Notes: generated by a model from the letters alone, not told the origin. Shown: positions 23,875-36,870, numbered from the stretch's first letter. The stretch: DNA of 64,000 nucleotides from Puffinus mauretanicus (GCA_023333565.1 JAJKFH010002646.1:434001-498000); one strand, 5' to 3'. Translations and numbers: made by a program.

Positions 23875-26404
23875 ATATTAGGAAAAAAGTCCACAGATCA
23901 AACAGATCAATTCTACAGAGTAAATACCTAAAACCAGACAATTAAAAAAAACCCTCTTATGTCTTTTTGGTGCAGTATGGTTCTGTAGCAGGATGTGTAG
24001 AATAATAATATATTTGTCTTACTAATCGTTAAGTGGCACAGGGTCAGGCAGCATCAATACTAACTTTGAGATACTACTTTTGTTTAGTTGCAAGCTCCCA
24101 AATTTCCACTCATCCAGTAGAGATCTGTCGCAAGCCAGAATTAGCTTTATATTAGAAAGCTGGATGAGTCATTATGGTCCTAGCATGAAAAGCTGAATTA
24201 TGCCTTGAAAGCATTACATAGCCTCTTTAAAGAGGCTATTTAAACAGTTAACAAACAAGATAAAAATATACCTGTAGAAAACTCATCTAGCATTGCCTAA
24301 TAGAGGAACAGCTTCCATCGAGGAAAGCTGGCAAGAGGAACTGGATGTGATATGCTGTTATTCGAGTGAGCACCAGAAAATTCTGTTCTCTTTCTGCTTC
24401 CGAAATTCCTTTGTGCAGGGCAGAGCACTCCACAACCGGACCTTTTGTTTTAGTCTCAAAATCATGAGTAATGTTTTAGGGCTTTTTTTCACAGCTGAAG
24501 ACTCTGGTGTTTGTATACCTCATCTGTGTGAGGTTTGAATACAGTTCACCACCCGGCAAACAAAACATTTGGATAAGTGTTTGAAGAGATTATTTTTATG
24601 ATTTTCTTCTTAGACCTGTCACTTAGTATTTTCATGATCTTACTCACAGATTGCAAAAGATAAGCAGAAGAAATCGGCTAAACGTTTATTCATAGAACTA
24701 GTGTGGGATTATTTTTATCTGAGTAGGCACATCATAAGCTCAGAAATAAAGTATCTACTTTTAAATTGGATAACACTGAGGAAATAAAGTTCAGGGAGCA
24801 TGAAGATACCAAAGAACAAAGGTTTTTTAAATGCTGAATTTTTTTCTTTAAAAAAAAAATTATAATTCACAAAAGCGAGCTTTACAGATAGCAGTTACAT
24901 TGAGCCAGTTTGCTTAATGGAAGGCATAAAGTTTTAGTAAAAAAAAATAATAAAATTGAGATAACAAGCGGTAGTAAGCAAGGTCAGATCTCTGCATATA
25001 ATAAAAGGCAATTTGGTTTACCTGTGATAAGCATAACCCTAGGAAGGAGACAAACACATATAATCTTCAATTAGTGTAACATTTTACATGTTTGTACGTG
25101 TAGTGGTGGTTATCCAGAAAAGATGGTGACATTACACTATAACTGTTCTTTTTTGACATCTAGTTGCATCACTGGCTCCAGGCTACTATTAGCCTTTAAA
25201 TGACATAGGATTGAGAGGTGTTCTCAGTCAATATTTATTCATTATTTTAAATTTGATAAATTTATGTGTATAGTCTGTTTCTTGCTATTGAATAACCAAC
25301 ACATGAAATTTAAATCATGATTCTTAGATGTAACCATCTACAGAAACTAAATTCAAAGGGAAAATAAATGGGGCCAGAACTAATTATCACTTACAGTGAA
25401 TTGAACATTAATGGACTTTTTTTTCTCATTCTATTTGTTTAATTTTCTGTTGGCATTACTCAATAAGCAAAAGACAAAGCTCATGATCCAAAAATAAATT
25501 CCACAAGCTCTGACATGCTTTTTTAAAATGAAATGTACACACCTGATGAAAAATGTAGATATATGCACAGCCTTCATCATAACAGGGCAGCCCTACCATC
25601 TCTCTCTCTCCATTGCCTCTCTTATATCTTCCTTCAGCAACGATCACATGTCTGCTCACAATTCCCTTCACCTGTTTCTGCTCTTGAATCAGCTGGTACT
25701 CATTAGGCCACCTCTTAATTCTTCTCCACATGTCCCCCTTTTTTGTTTATGATTTTGTAGCATTGCCAAAGTGCTATCCGAAACTCCCGATTCCAGAATT
25801 CTTCTCCACAGAAAAATACTCATACTAACAACTGAATAGTTGAAACTAAGGAAAATAGATCCAAATATCTTGAAGGATCACCTTTAAGAAAAGCACAAAT
25901 TTGTTGTGACAGAAAAGAATGTGTCACAGAATACTGAACAAATTGTGGGAGATCTAGTCAGCATTTACAAACAATGCAGATACAGCTATGTGAGAAAGTT
26001 GCACAATATTTGCTGCCATGATAGATGGCGCAGTTTTAGCCAGTTGTGTTAGATGCTTACCTTCACAGTAGGGGAAAAAAAAAAAAGGAAAAAGAAAAAG
26101 ACAATTTTTATGTAACAATATTTCTACAGATAAAGCACAACAAAATCTCAGAGGAGGCAAGGTTGAAGATAAGGTTTAAGAATTAGAAAGTTATTCAATG
26201 TCTTGTGGTAGAAAAGGAAGAATTTCAGAGAAATGGGACAGTAGAACTGAAAAGGTGATACCCAACTGTGATTTGTCAATGAGTAAGATGCCAAGAGTGC
26301 ATAAACAATGTAAGTAGTTATGGGACAAGGTTTATTATGTGAGATCAGAAAAATGGATAGCAATTCTGGAAAGAAATTATGAACTCTTTCTTGAGAAAGG
26401 ATAA
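23875..26404. other. AT-rich gene-free interval
   Basis: AT-rich sequence without an exon that I can recognise. It contains a 22-bp perfect palindrome (24218-24239) and a purine-rich A/G run at about 26072-26100. Confidence 0.5.
24218..24239. repeat. 22-bp perfect palindrome
   Basis: The two 11-base halves (ATAGCCTCTTT and its exact complement) abut with no spacer. Such uninterrupted palindromes can extrude as cruciforms. No neighbouring gene gives it a role. Confidence 0.9.
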
Positions 26405-26980
26405 TGTCGTGGTTTAACCTGGCAGCAGCCAAATACCACGCAGCCGCTCGCTCACCCCCCCGCCGGGTGGGATGGGGGAGAGAATCAGAAGAGTAGAAGT
26501 GAGAAAAACTCGTGGGTTGAGATAAAGACAGTTTAATAGGGAAAGCAAAAGCCGCGCACGCAAGCAAAGCAGAACAAAGAATTCATTCACCACTTCCCAT
26601 CGGCAGGCAGGTGTTCAGCCATCGCCAGGAAAGCAGGGCTCCATCACGCGTAACGGTTACTTGGGAAGACAAACGCCATCACCCCGAACGCCCCCCCCTC
26701 CTTCTTCTTCACCCAGCCTTATATGCTGAGCATGACGTCATATGGTATGGAATAGCCCATTGGCCAGCTGGGCCAGCCGTCCTGGCCACGGTCCCTCCCA
26801 GCCCCCTGCACATCTGGCAGGGCATGGGAAGACAAAAAGTCCTTGACTAGCATAAACAATACCTAGCAACAACCAAAACCTCAGTGTGTCATCAACACTA
26901 TCCTCACACTACATCCAAAACACAGCACTATACCAGTTAATAGGAAGAAAATCAACTCCAACCCAGCCAAAACCAGGACA
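26405..26980 (-). mobile_element. Solo LTR, ERV-L-like family, subfamily B, CpG-rich
   Basis: This 576-bp minus-strand LTR has the family ends (TGTCCTGGTTTTGGCTGGGT ... TTAAACCACGACA on its strand) and a perfect 5-bp target duplication, GATAA at 26400-26404 and 26981-26985. Its centre matches the 2823 and 51066 LTRs rather than subfamily A. It retains many CpG pairs, for example CACGCGTAACGG near 26645, a perfect CRE, CCAAT and TATA-like boxes, and ATTAAA (minus strand, 26532-26537). Methylated CpG decays with time, so this looks like the youngest copy of its family here. A solo LTR of this state could still act as a promoter or enhancer. Confidence 0.94.
26718..26763 (-). promoter_or_regulatory. 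LTR promoter block: CCAAT, CRE, TATA
   Basis: On the minus strand the order is GGCCAATGGG (CCAAT complement at 26759-26763), a perfect palindromic CRE TGACGTCA (26733-26740), then GCATATAAGG as the TATA region (about 26718-26725). The distance from CRE to TATA is under 15 bp, as in the other copies. Transcription would run leftward. Confidence 0.72.
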
Positions 26981-29900
26981 GATAAGAAGCCTGAAAAAAT
27001 GAGCAGAAAACAGCACTGATGCAGTTTCACTCTTTAAGTGATCAATCAGCCTGGACTTGGCAACCTAGATTTGCTGAAATTTCTTTAAAAAGTGTTTTTC
27101 AGAAAAAGTTGTAGTGATATCTTCAGGAACGAGGACTATATTGGAAGATACTATTGCATTGGAAGGAAAACGCCAGAGAAATATATACACAAATATCTTA
27201 AAAATGAAAGCAAAGGAATGGGAAATATGTACTAGATAATCATCTAAAATCTAAGGGTGCACTGAAACTACTCATCATTATCTGCAAGCTAAAGTAGTCT
27301 GTGTTTTTACAGACAGAGGCAAGGTTAGTGTTGCTGGAGGAAAAAGAAAATAATGACACTGAGTAGCAGTAATGAATGAAGGAGTATGAGAGACAGAGTT
27401 TGACATCATAAATATTACTTTGCAACAGCGTTGGCTGTTAGAAACACTATTAGAAGGGAAAAATAAATGCAACATGTTTTTTCCACAGAGATGTCTCTCT
27501 ACAGTCATGACCTTCAAACTGTGTTGTTTGCTACTTGACACTATTTCTCTTTAAAAAGGAATGGATGGACTGGCCATTGTTTAATTTAATATTTCCTTAA
27601 TTTAACAGCTCTTGTCTCCAAAGCAATATTATTTTATCATAATATGCACATAAGCACACATATAAAAACAAACACACAGACAAATGGCATATCATTTTCT
27701 GATGTTATCTGTATCATAATAGACATTTTCAAGACTCTTCTTAACACAGGTGCTCCACTTGATTATTCTGTTAAATTTTTGAAGATTTTTTTAATACTAT
27801 TTTATGAGTGTTTCAAAGCCATTAACTATTTCTGTTTTCAGCTCAAAAAAGTTTTAAGTCTACCTCCTTACTATTCATTCTTCTGTATTTCTTGTAACAT
27901 TTGTAATTCTTTTTTGTATGACTAAAAAAATGAACGTGAGCAAGAGATAAGTATATTAAAATAAGTGTGTTGAGATAAATATATAACCTGAGCTAATCAT
28001 AGATTTTAAATTAAAAGTTTCTTCACTGAGGTATGATTACAATTTTGGGACACAATGTATTAATTTCAACAAAAATGGAATTAGGGAAAGTTATATTCTA
28101 GGGTTCCAGGAAGAATTTCTAAACAAAACCAGATCAAGAGTCTTAAAATAACCAGTAATCTGACAGAGTATTGAAGATTCAGCAGTAGTCTGATGGAGTA
28201 TAAGAAAAATTAGAAGGGAACAGTTAAATCCTTTATTTGCTTGATTTGGACAAAGAACATGAATTTGAATCTTCTATATCCAAAGTTAGTGTTCCAAGTA
28301 TTGGATATTTTGTGTTAACGTCTGTTTCCCCCCACAGAAATAAAGGCATTAGAATTAATTCAAGAAGGAAAAAAATATTTCTTGCCAGGCCATAAAACCA
28401 TTTTGAACCATCTGCCAAATCCCACAGCTTGTTTACTACAATGTTTTTGTTGTTGTTGACTAAAGTCTATCTACCTGACTGGCAATCTTCTCAGTTTGAA
28501 ATGAAGGGTTTGTAGTCCTCTTCCTACTTGTATTAGCTTTCACTTGCTCTTTCTTGTACAAAGCAAAAAAGTCTGTGAAACTTTTTTTATTATAGATTTT
28601 AATTCAAATAAAATTAAACGCTGCCACTATATACTAACCAAGGATGCTGGTAAGGCCTCTAGGCTGTCATTCTGGGTGTTCAAATTTCAAAAGTTGTGTT
28701 TTTCAGGAAACTCTCCTGTTGGTTTTGTTATTGTGTTGGCTTCCCAAATGGTTATATGTGTGGGTAAACATAAAATCAGATGCTCAGCCTCTACCAAAGG
28801 ATGAAAAGCCATCCCTGCCTCCCAGATAATGTAAATATAATATAATTTAGGAGTTTAATTTTTCTGATTTGAGCTGAAAAAGTAGGAGTTGGAAGTAAGT
28901 AGGCATTCTATAGAAATGTTTCTCTAGAGATACTCATTGTGAGACAGAAAGTGGAATCAGGGACTTCGGTCCACAGAGGCTATACCTACACCAGCAGGGT
29001 CTGTAGCTTGGCAAAAGTGGATCAGCAGAGTGGAAACGGTGGTACCGAGAACTATACATACTTCGAGGAGCTAACTTCTGATGAACCTTATTCTGTTCCC
29101 ATTGACTGATACCTATGCACCTGAGTTGGAGTACATTAGCTGCACACCTGCAATATACCTTCCACTTTAGTTTTGTCCAGAAGGAATTCAACTTGTGTTC
29201 TCCAAGAGTGGTGTACAGAGTGAACAAAAGCATGTCACTGGAGAAAATCAGGAAATTCAAGCCAGTAGTGTTTTTCTGATCCAAACTGAAGCAAGAATGT
29301 TGTTAGCCCATGACTTTAAATGTATTCAAGTTTTGCGTGGCACAGGCTTTGAAACTATGAATGTCCAAAGATGTAACACACATAGTCATTTTTATGACAC
29401 TAAAATAGTACTGTTTGAATGAAAAGTACTTCTGTGACACTTTGACACCAGTTTACAAAAGGTTTGGCAACAAAGCTGAAATTTTGGGGTTTGATATTTT
29501 TGATTTTTTTGTATATTTTTGACATTTTTTCATTTTTTTATCACCAGACTTTTCAGTCACGACAGAATGTTAAGACTTTTTAAAATCTTGAATTGTCTTT
29601 GTTTTTCTTCTTTGTTTAAGAATGCTGTTTAAATGTGTAGGTATATATCTGGCAACATAAGTATATCATAAAAATGCATATAAATATATAACTATGATAA
29701 GAGAAATGCCACATGTTTTTCCTATTTAATCTGTAGAAGAAAAGCTTTAAGATGTGAATTTTACTTTATGGCAGGGAAACAGCTGTCTGTAAAAGGTTTC
29801 CCTGCAGATTGTACCACTCAACTACAGAAATCATGGTAAAAGATGGGGTTACTTATGCTACATGGAAATAAAATAATAATTAAAAAAACACAACACCTCC

Positions 29901-30125
29901 CCCAAGCATATCATGTTTATGTTTGGGGAACCCTCCACCTCTTTCTTTCTGTGGAATAATAGGATGGAAACAAGAAAAAATTTGGAGGAAACTATGAAGT
30001 GATCTTCATCCCTTTTTGAGACATTTTTCAGATTCAGCATAGCTCCAAAGACATCAGAAAAATGTAAGTCAGACTTGAATGAAACTAGTCAAAAATCTTG
30101 ATGTAATTTGAGGACTGATTATTTT

Positions 30126-30144
30126 TGTTGTTGTTGTTGTTGTT
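30126..30144. repeat. (GTT)n microsatellite
   Basis: Six uninterrupted GTT units in AT-rich sequence. Confidence 0.9.
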
Positions 30145-33100
30145 TATTTCAGGACCTAATTAATTGTGCTAATAGTGGCCTTAAATGCAAATGCCTTCCA
30201 GAACAATTCAACAAACTAATTGTAATGTGTCAGTGACAAATCATGGATAAAACATTAAATAAGATACCTTTTAATGAAAAAGACAACATTGCATCACGTA
30301 ACAAAATGAAAATATTATAAACTATATATAGTGATCTTTATTGCAAACATAAAAGGTTTAATGAGCTGTTAAATGGATTCATATATTTTGAGCTCTGAGC
30401 ATGTACAATCACATACAATAACTCTTTGTAATACTTACATATATTTACTTTCCAGGTGGAATCAGTCTGAGTAACTGTTTAAATGACAATCCATTTAGAA
30501 AGTCAATAATAATTAGGTATGAAAATAACTTTGTTGCTTCTTCGTCTTTATAATGTTAGTTTGTAAGTCATTGGTGTTTCAGTATTATCTATGTCAAGTC
30601 TGCAAAAAGCCCATGCAACAGGCCACTTTAAGTCACTCAAATGTAAAAAAAAAACAATATTCTCAACTTTTTTTTTTTTTTGTCCAGTTAGCAAACTATT
30701 TACACTTCAAAGGACGCCAACACAGAAGTGGCCATATTTATCCTTTTCTACCACTAATTTCCACTTTCAACTATCAGCCTAAAAATAAGTTTCTGAAGAT
30801 CAAGTATTATTGAAAACACCTATGGCATTGCAGAAATAACACAGAAATTCTATTTTAATATTTCTGGCTTAATACTTTTTGAACTATGAAAATACAGTCT
30901 AAACATATGGAAGAAAGTTTTTCATCATTAAATAAATTAAAAAGCTGGGAAGTAATTTTCCTCAGCTTTGTATTAGAAACATAACCCCTGTGTTCTAAGA
31001 ATAACTATATATTGCATGAACTTAAATATGCCAGTATGCCATACTAACATGTCAAGTACATTTTTCCAGTGACTGATCATATACATGAGGTTTCTTTCCA
31101 AAGTACTATGAACACTGCTAGGTTTGATACATTTGTGGTTAAAGCTGGGAATCAGCAAATATTGGTTATATTCCTATGTTACTAACTTCCTCTCATATCT
31201 AGGAGAACTCAATTAACCTTTAATTGACTCTGTTACCCAACCTGAGAAATCAGAACAATATACTTGGCTATCTTTATAATGCACTTTGATATCAGTAAGA
31301 AAAAAGCTGGGTAGGTGCAAGACTGTTCTGTGTCACAGAACTACCACAAATGCAGACAGCTCCAGGGACATACAACGTGAGATGTATGTGAGTGCTCTGC
31401 TTACTTCAGCTAACATTTTTTAAAACTTTTACCAATTTTAAATTATGTACTCATATAAAATATGACTGGGAGGAACCTCATAGCGTTATTTAGTCTACAG
31501 TTCTGCCCAAAGCCAGGATCAGCTGACATTTGAGCTTATGAACTTCTGTCTTTTTTTTTTCCCAGTAGACACAGAGAATTTATTACCTTTCATTTTTTGG
31601 CAGAATGATCAAAAAAGGAGCCAGCATCAAACAACCTTTTGTTAATTATATTTTGTAATTATTAAAATTATTATGTTGCTGGAAAAAATGACAGAGCATT
31701 TTTCCTGTGTATCTTGCATCAAGTCTTTCGTGTCCTGTGAACTTCTTTAGCAAAATGCTTAATTTACATGAACAACCAATTAGTCCTGATTTATGTAAAA
31801 TGTTCTTGCCTGTTGTTTGGCATTACTTTTGTCCTTAACCAATTTTTGTTAATAATAAGCAATATTACCATGAACTCACACAGTAAATGCTAAATAAGGC
31901 AAAGCTATTAATTTCTTTATCTCCTTGTCTATTCTCTTTTTGCAGTTCTGCATATTACGGTTTATTATGAAAAACAAAACATTATATTTTGGCATCTTTT
32001 TTTCAAGTATTTATGTGCATTATGGCCCTGTGTGATGCCTTTCTAGCAACTAGATTTTAGACCACCCTTTGTGCAAACAACCCAGCTGGTCACAGTGGTA
32101 TTTTTACTCATAGAACAGCAATGGTATTTAGTTAAGATAACTTAAATATTTTTTAAACTCAATGGTTACTCAAGAAACGTATCTTAAAAAGACGGCATTT
32201 GCCCTGAACTTTCATAGATTGATTTACTATTTGATAACACATCCTGTCCTTTCTATAACTCGATGCTGAATGATTTTCCTGGAGAAAGGAGCTACAATAA
32301 GGGTGAACAGTCACTTTATTAGATACTCTGAATTCTTAAATTACTTGTAGTAACTTAGGTTACTGCAAAACATTAAATGATAATGTCTAGGAAGTTGAAC
32401 AGAATCTTTATTAATCTGTTCTCTGCAGTGTGTTTACATTTCTAGAGAGGACATTCAATGATGGCCTCTATTAAGAACACTAGCACAGATGAGAGATCTG
32501 TTGCTGATTATAGCAACATTTAAGAAAGTTATAACCATTTTCAAAGATACATACATATAAAAAAATTCACAACTATGTGTCTCCTTCTTGTTTTAAGTGG
32601 ATCGGTACAAATCTCAAAATGTTAGAATAGATTTCTTCACAAATACAATAAAAGGTATTTTGGCTCTAGTAAAAATAAAGCACATATTAAAGAGTGCAAA
32701 CCATGTGAGTATCTCAAAGTACTCCATAAAAACTAAAGAATTTTGCTACACGCCAACACTGATAAATATTATTAGATTTGCATCACATATAGAGAATTTG
32801 AACCAAATGCTCTAATGTGATTCATCTGCAGAATTCAGAAAGGAAATTGAAGATCTTGGAGGATTCCAAAGTTCCATCTCTAACTGTTAGGTCATCCTCA
32901 AAAGAAACCATAAATATTTCTGTTTCATATGCATCAAAATTATGTAACAATTAAAATTTCAAACAAGTATTACATGTTACCAAAGTACAGACAAGTTACA
33001 AGAGAGATTATTGTCTTCTTATAACTATGTATAACGCTAATTGTGCAAAAGTGCAATGCAAAAAAAAATCTTAACTGGACTGTATTATTATTTACACTTT

Positions 33101-34127
33101 AATTAGAATAAAACATTTTTTTCTTTAAGAAATACACATTATTCCATGAATGGTTAACACAGATAAGGATACTTTTCTAAGCATTTTCAGGGGTTATCCT
33201 GATGTATTCTGTTAATGTTGACTATTTAATGCATATTTTGCATGTACTAGCAAAAGGCTGAATGACCTAATGAGAATTATTTCACTAGATTTCTTTCCAT
33301 GGGGTTGGTAAACATAGAATTCGGGTAAATTGTTATTACTATGTACAGACTATTAGCTGGATAAGTATTGTTTACATAAACAGAAATTTTACAACTAACT
33401 GTCTGTTCAACGAGCTGAAAAGTAGCACTAAGCTATAGAAGAAAACTTATGTGCTGACATTTGTAACTACAAGAAACTTGCCTTTAAAAGTTTCAATCGT
33501 AGCATGTAACCTGAAAGAATCTTGAAAGTCTAGGAATTAATTCTGCTGAAATCTGTTACAGCTCTAGTTCTACAATATTATTGAACATGTAAAAGAGTGC
33601 CACCAGCATTTTTAATTCTTTCAACTGATTGCTGGTCAATTACTCTTCTGCTGATGATTGTTCACATTCAGGAAGAATCTCATGCATTTCACTATTTAAT
33701 TTAGTTAATACCTCCATTGAATATTCTAGGTTTGGTTTTCAACCTGAGACTACCTGAGACCACCTGTTCTTTACTCTTCTTGCAAAGTGTTCACCAATGG
33801 GAGATATGTCTTAAGACTGTTGTGAATTATATAACCAAGTCATGGCCTGAATATAAAAAAAAGGGAAAATCCAGGCTATTAATTCAAAAACTATTCAATT
33901 AAAGAAGGCAATTTGTCAATGGATAACTTTCCTGACATTTAAATAATTCACAAACATTAGAGTCATAGACAGCTACAATAACAATGTAGTTTGGAAATTA
34001 TACAAATAAATATAATTCCCAGTTTTTTAATGCCCAGTGGGAAGTCTTTTTTTTTTCCCCCCTTCAGTTTTCACTGCTTTATTTTGCTGGTGCTTAAATG
34101 TTCTTTCCGTTTAACCACTTTGTGTCT

Positions 34128-34150
34128 ACGTGTGTGTGTGTGTACACACG
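34128..34150. repeat. (TG)n / (AC)n short microsatellite
   Basis: A GTGTGTGTGTGTGT run continues directly into TACACACG, so the two parts can pair with each other. Confidence 0.85.
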
Positions 34151-35199
34151 TCCCTATACATAGGTGTATATAAAAACGTGAGTTTCTGTGTGTCTGTGTG
34201 TATGTTTAGAAAATGTCTTCCTTGAATCTTTTGACATTTTTCTTTGCTATTCCTCATTAGCATTCCTGTAACTATATTTGGCAACCTACTATATTAGAGA
34301 AACCTGTACCCACTATGTTTCCATAAATAAGCTTAACCACAAGAAAATTATTATAAAAATTTTCAAAAAATACTGCTTTCAGTTATTCCAGAGCTTGGGA
34401 CATATAAAACAAAACTCTCAACATTCTTCCTATAAGATGCCTCACCATGGAGTCATCACCAGGTGCTATGTATGTGCATCCCTAATGCTGCTGTGTGTCA
34501 TGCAGGTCACCGAGTGCCCTTGTGGAAACTGGAAAACGACTGCACATAAGGCTTAGCTCATGTGCAGAATATCAGGATCATAGGGCAAGGGAAGGCAGAA
34601 ATTATTATGAATAATCACAATTAATTATAACTAATATCACTAATACTTTTAAAAAAAAATACTCTGTGTCTTTAGTGCTCATCATTCATGGACACCTGCA
34701 AAATACTCTCAAATGATAGGTCCAGAAACTAAATTTCACTGAAAAACAAAAATTATAAGCTCAAGAGAGACATTAGCTTTGTTTTCTAGTCTTCCTTTCA
34801 CTGTACTTCCTAATAGTCCATCAGCTGTCTGTTCTACAATGCTGACCTAACAGACCATTTTCCCCTCCCTTTCAAATTTGTACCTTGTATTTACATTTAT
34901 CTCTCAAGTTGTCTAATTGTTTAACAGAAAGAGGTAGAAAAATAAATGCATGAAGGATTTTCTTAAGCCATCTGGGGTCTTATCTTACTCTAAAGAAATG
35001 ATCAATTATTCCTATGTCATTCCCATTTGTCTAGCCATTTCTTGAAGTCTTCCAAGTTTCCCTAATCTGTTGACTTCAGGACTTCTGTATCATTTGGAAG
35101 TCTTTCTTATTACCAAATCATGCCATGTCTTCTTACACTTTAAGAGGAAATGGAGAACAGATCAAGCTTTTCTTCGTGGGAATAACTCCTAGGTTGTGT

Positions 35200-35467
35200 G
35201 ATAAAAAGATCCTCTGCACTCACAAAGGAGCACAGAGACACAATGGCAAGTGGGGAAGCCCAGATAATACCCTGCCCGAGCTACCCCAAGGCCCATCCCA
35301 GGAGCCATCACCCCACCATAAGCCCATCTTTACAATCCCAGAAGAGCATAGAGCCCAAAGGCGGCAGGAACGCAAATCATAGACTCAGAGGAAAGGACAC
35401 CCTGTCTGGGCCCCTTCCAAGGCTGTCCCAGGAGATCCTCAGCCCCAGTGTCCAGGTGTGACAGCCA
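35200..35467. other. GC-rich block abutting a long LTR-like element
   Basis: Composition changes sharply near 35200 from AT-rich to GC-rich, and the block leads straight into the LTR-like element. It is open in two plus-strand frames (about 35125-35382 and 35198-35461), proline- and serine-rich, with no domain that I know. It may be the 3' internal end of the same retroviral element, a separate repeat, or host sequence. If it belongs to the element, the target-duplication reading given for 35474-36725 is wrong. Confidence 0.4.
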
Positions 35468-35473
35468 TCATGA

Positions 35474-36725
35474 TGAGTCAATGCTGGAGCACCTTTTGGA
35501 CAGAGTGGGGTGACTGCCTAGGGGTATGGGACACATTATGGGATGCAGGGGAAGAGCATTTGGGGATTATATAAGACTTATTATGGGATGTTTAGGGAAA
35601 GAACCAAAGGTGTTGAAAGGGAATCTAGAGCATCTGGGTAGGAAGAAGTTTGGGAAAACATGGTGGTAAGGAGATAAAAAGGGCTGGTTGCATGTCAATA
35701 ACTTCCTGGTCAGTATGCTTTGTCTGGCCATACCCTGCATTTGATGAGCGCAGTCTGTTCTGTCTTATTATTAAACTCCATTTCTAACTATTTTGCTGAG
35801 TGAGAGACTCCCTCTTCTGTGTGCATGTGTGTGGGAGGGGGTTTGAATGCCAGCAACAGGAGTGGGACCACAGGTCGGAGGGTGCATGTGCCTGGGTGCC
35901 AGCACCTGGACTGGAGAGACCAGAGTGAGTGAAACCTAAGTGCCAAACCTGGGGTGGGACCAGGGTCAGAGGCCCATGTGTCCACTGGAGTGACTGTTGG
36001 TGTGGGAGTGCATGTGTGATCACTAGTGAAGATCCAGCCAGACGAGCCAGCAAGCAGGTGACATGGCCTGGGAGATGGAGGGGAGGGGGTGTCTCCAAGG
36101 GCAAGACCACAGAGGGGCTCGCTTTGGGGGACCAGGGGAGTGCCAGCAGGTGCTGGAGAGACCATAGGGTCTGGAGTCTCTAGGGGGGAGACCTGCTGGT
36201 GTGTGTGTCTGTAACAGTGAGAGCCTGGGGAGCTTGGCTACTGGAGACCAGGGAAGTCCCAGCCAGCCATTCTGTGCGTGTGTGTGTGAATGAGATGGTT
36301 TGTACCAGCAACTGGAGAGGGGCTGCAGCCTCAGGGGCTTGTGTGCCCAGGTGCCAGAAACCAGGGAGACTGGGTTCCAGGCACAGCTACTGGGCAATCT
36401 GAGTGTCTGAGCCCAACTGCTGAAGGGACTCCATGTTGTACATGTGTATATATATATTTATACATGTGTATATGTATTCTCACTAGCAAACCTCCACCCT
36501 ACTCAGCTAGAGACGGGGGCAGGATGAGGCTGTTGATGCTGTCTGTGTTTGTGGGAGTGCTCTGTGTGTCTGCGGTCTGTGTGGCCAGCTACGTGTATAT
36601 ATGTGACGTATACATGTGCTTTGTGCACGTGTGCCTACTGGGAACACAAGCTCAGCTTTCCTACCGGTTGCGCCTAGGGCATGGAGCTGCAGCAGCCTCA
36701 GCAGTCTCTTGCGCTGTTGGATCCA
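35474..36725 (+). mobile_element. Long GC-rich LTR-like element with candidate 6-bp TSD
   Basis: A 1252-bp block starts TGAGTCAATG and ends GTTGGATCCA. It is flanked on both sides by TCATGA (35468-35473 and 36726-36731), which would be a 6-bp target duplication as made by alpha/beta-retroviral integrases. The core has LTR-like order: TATATAAG at 35568-35575, a second TATA-like GATAAAAAGG at 35673-35682 and ATTAAA at 35770-35775. About 950 bp of G/T-rich sequence follow with recurring words such as GTGCCAGCA and GACCAGGG, which would be an unusually long U5. An alternative left end is TGTGACAG at 35457, with the right end CTGTAACA near 36746. The many ORFs here are by-products of base composition. 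Confidence 0.55.
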
Positions 36726-36870
36726 TCATGATATAATTTCCTGTAACAATAACCTTTTTTAAAAAAATAATTTTTTGCATATTCCCCATAGTATCCTGTT
36801 CATTAGACTTGCTTTATTTATAAGGGTATATTAACATGTCTTCATATCTACAATTTCCACAAGTATCCAA

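Larger units (their letters stand above)
26981..35199. other. Long AT-rich gene-free interval
   Basis: About 8.2 kb of AT-rich sequence. The only structure I can support is simple repeats: a (GTT)n run at about 30126-30144, T-runs at about 30670-30682 and 31551-31560, and a TG/AC-rich stretch at about 34128-34150. Between 28930 and 29210 the base composition is more balanced and a 116-codon minus-strand ORF exists, but I recognise no domain in it. Confidence 0.5.

Noticed and set aside
28934..29284. 116-codon minus-strand ORF in a GC-balanced patch
   Set aside because: No recognisable motif, and single ORFs of this length are expected in 64 kb. There is no supporting splice or promoter pattern.
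35784..36736. Cluster of ORFs of 67-148 codons on both strands
   Set aside because: They sit within the GC-rich LTR-like element, are rich in Cys, Val, Trp and Pro as G/T-rich DNA dictates, and show no domain or shared frame.
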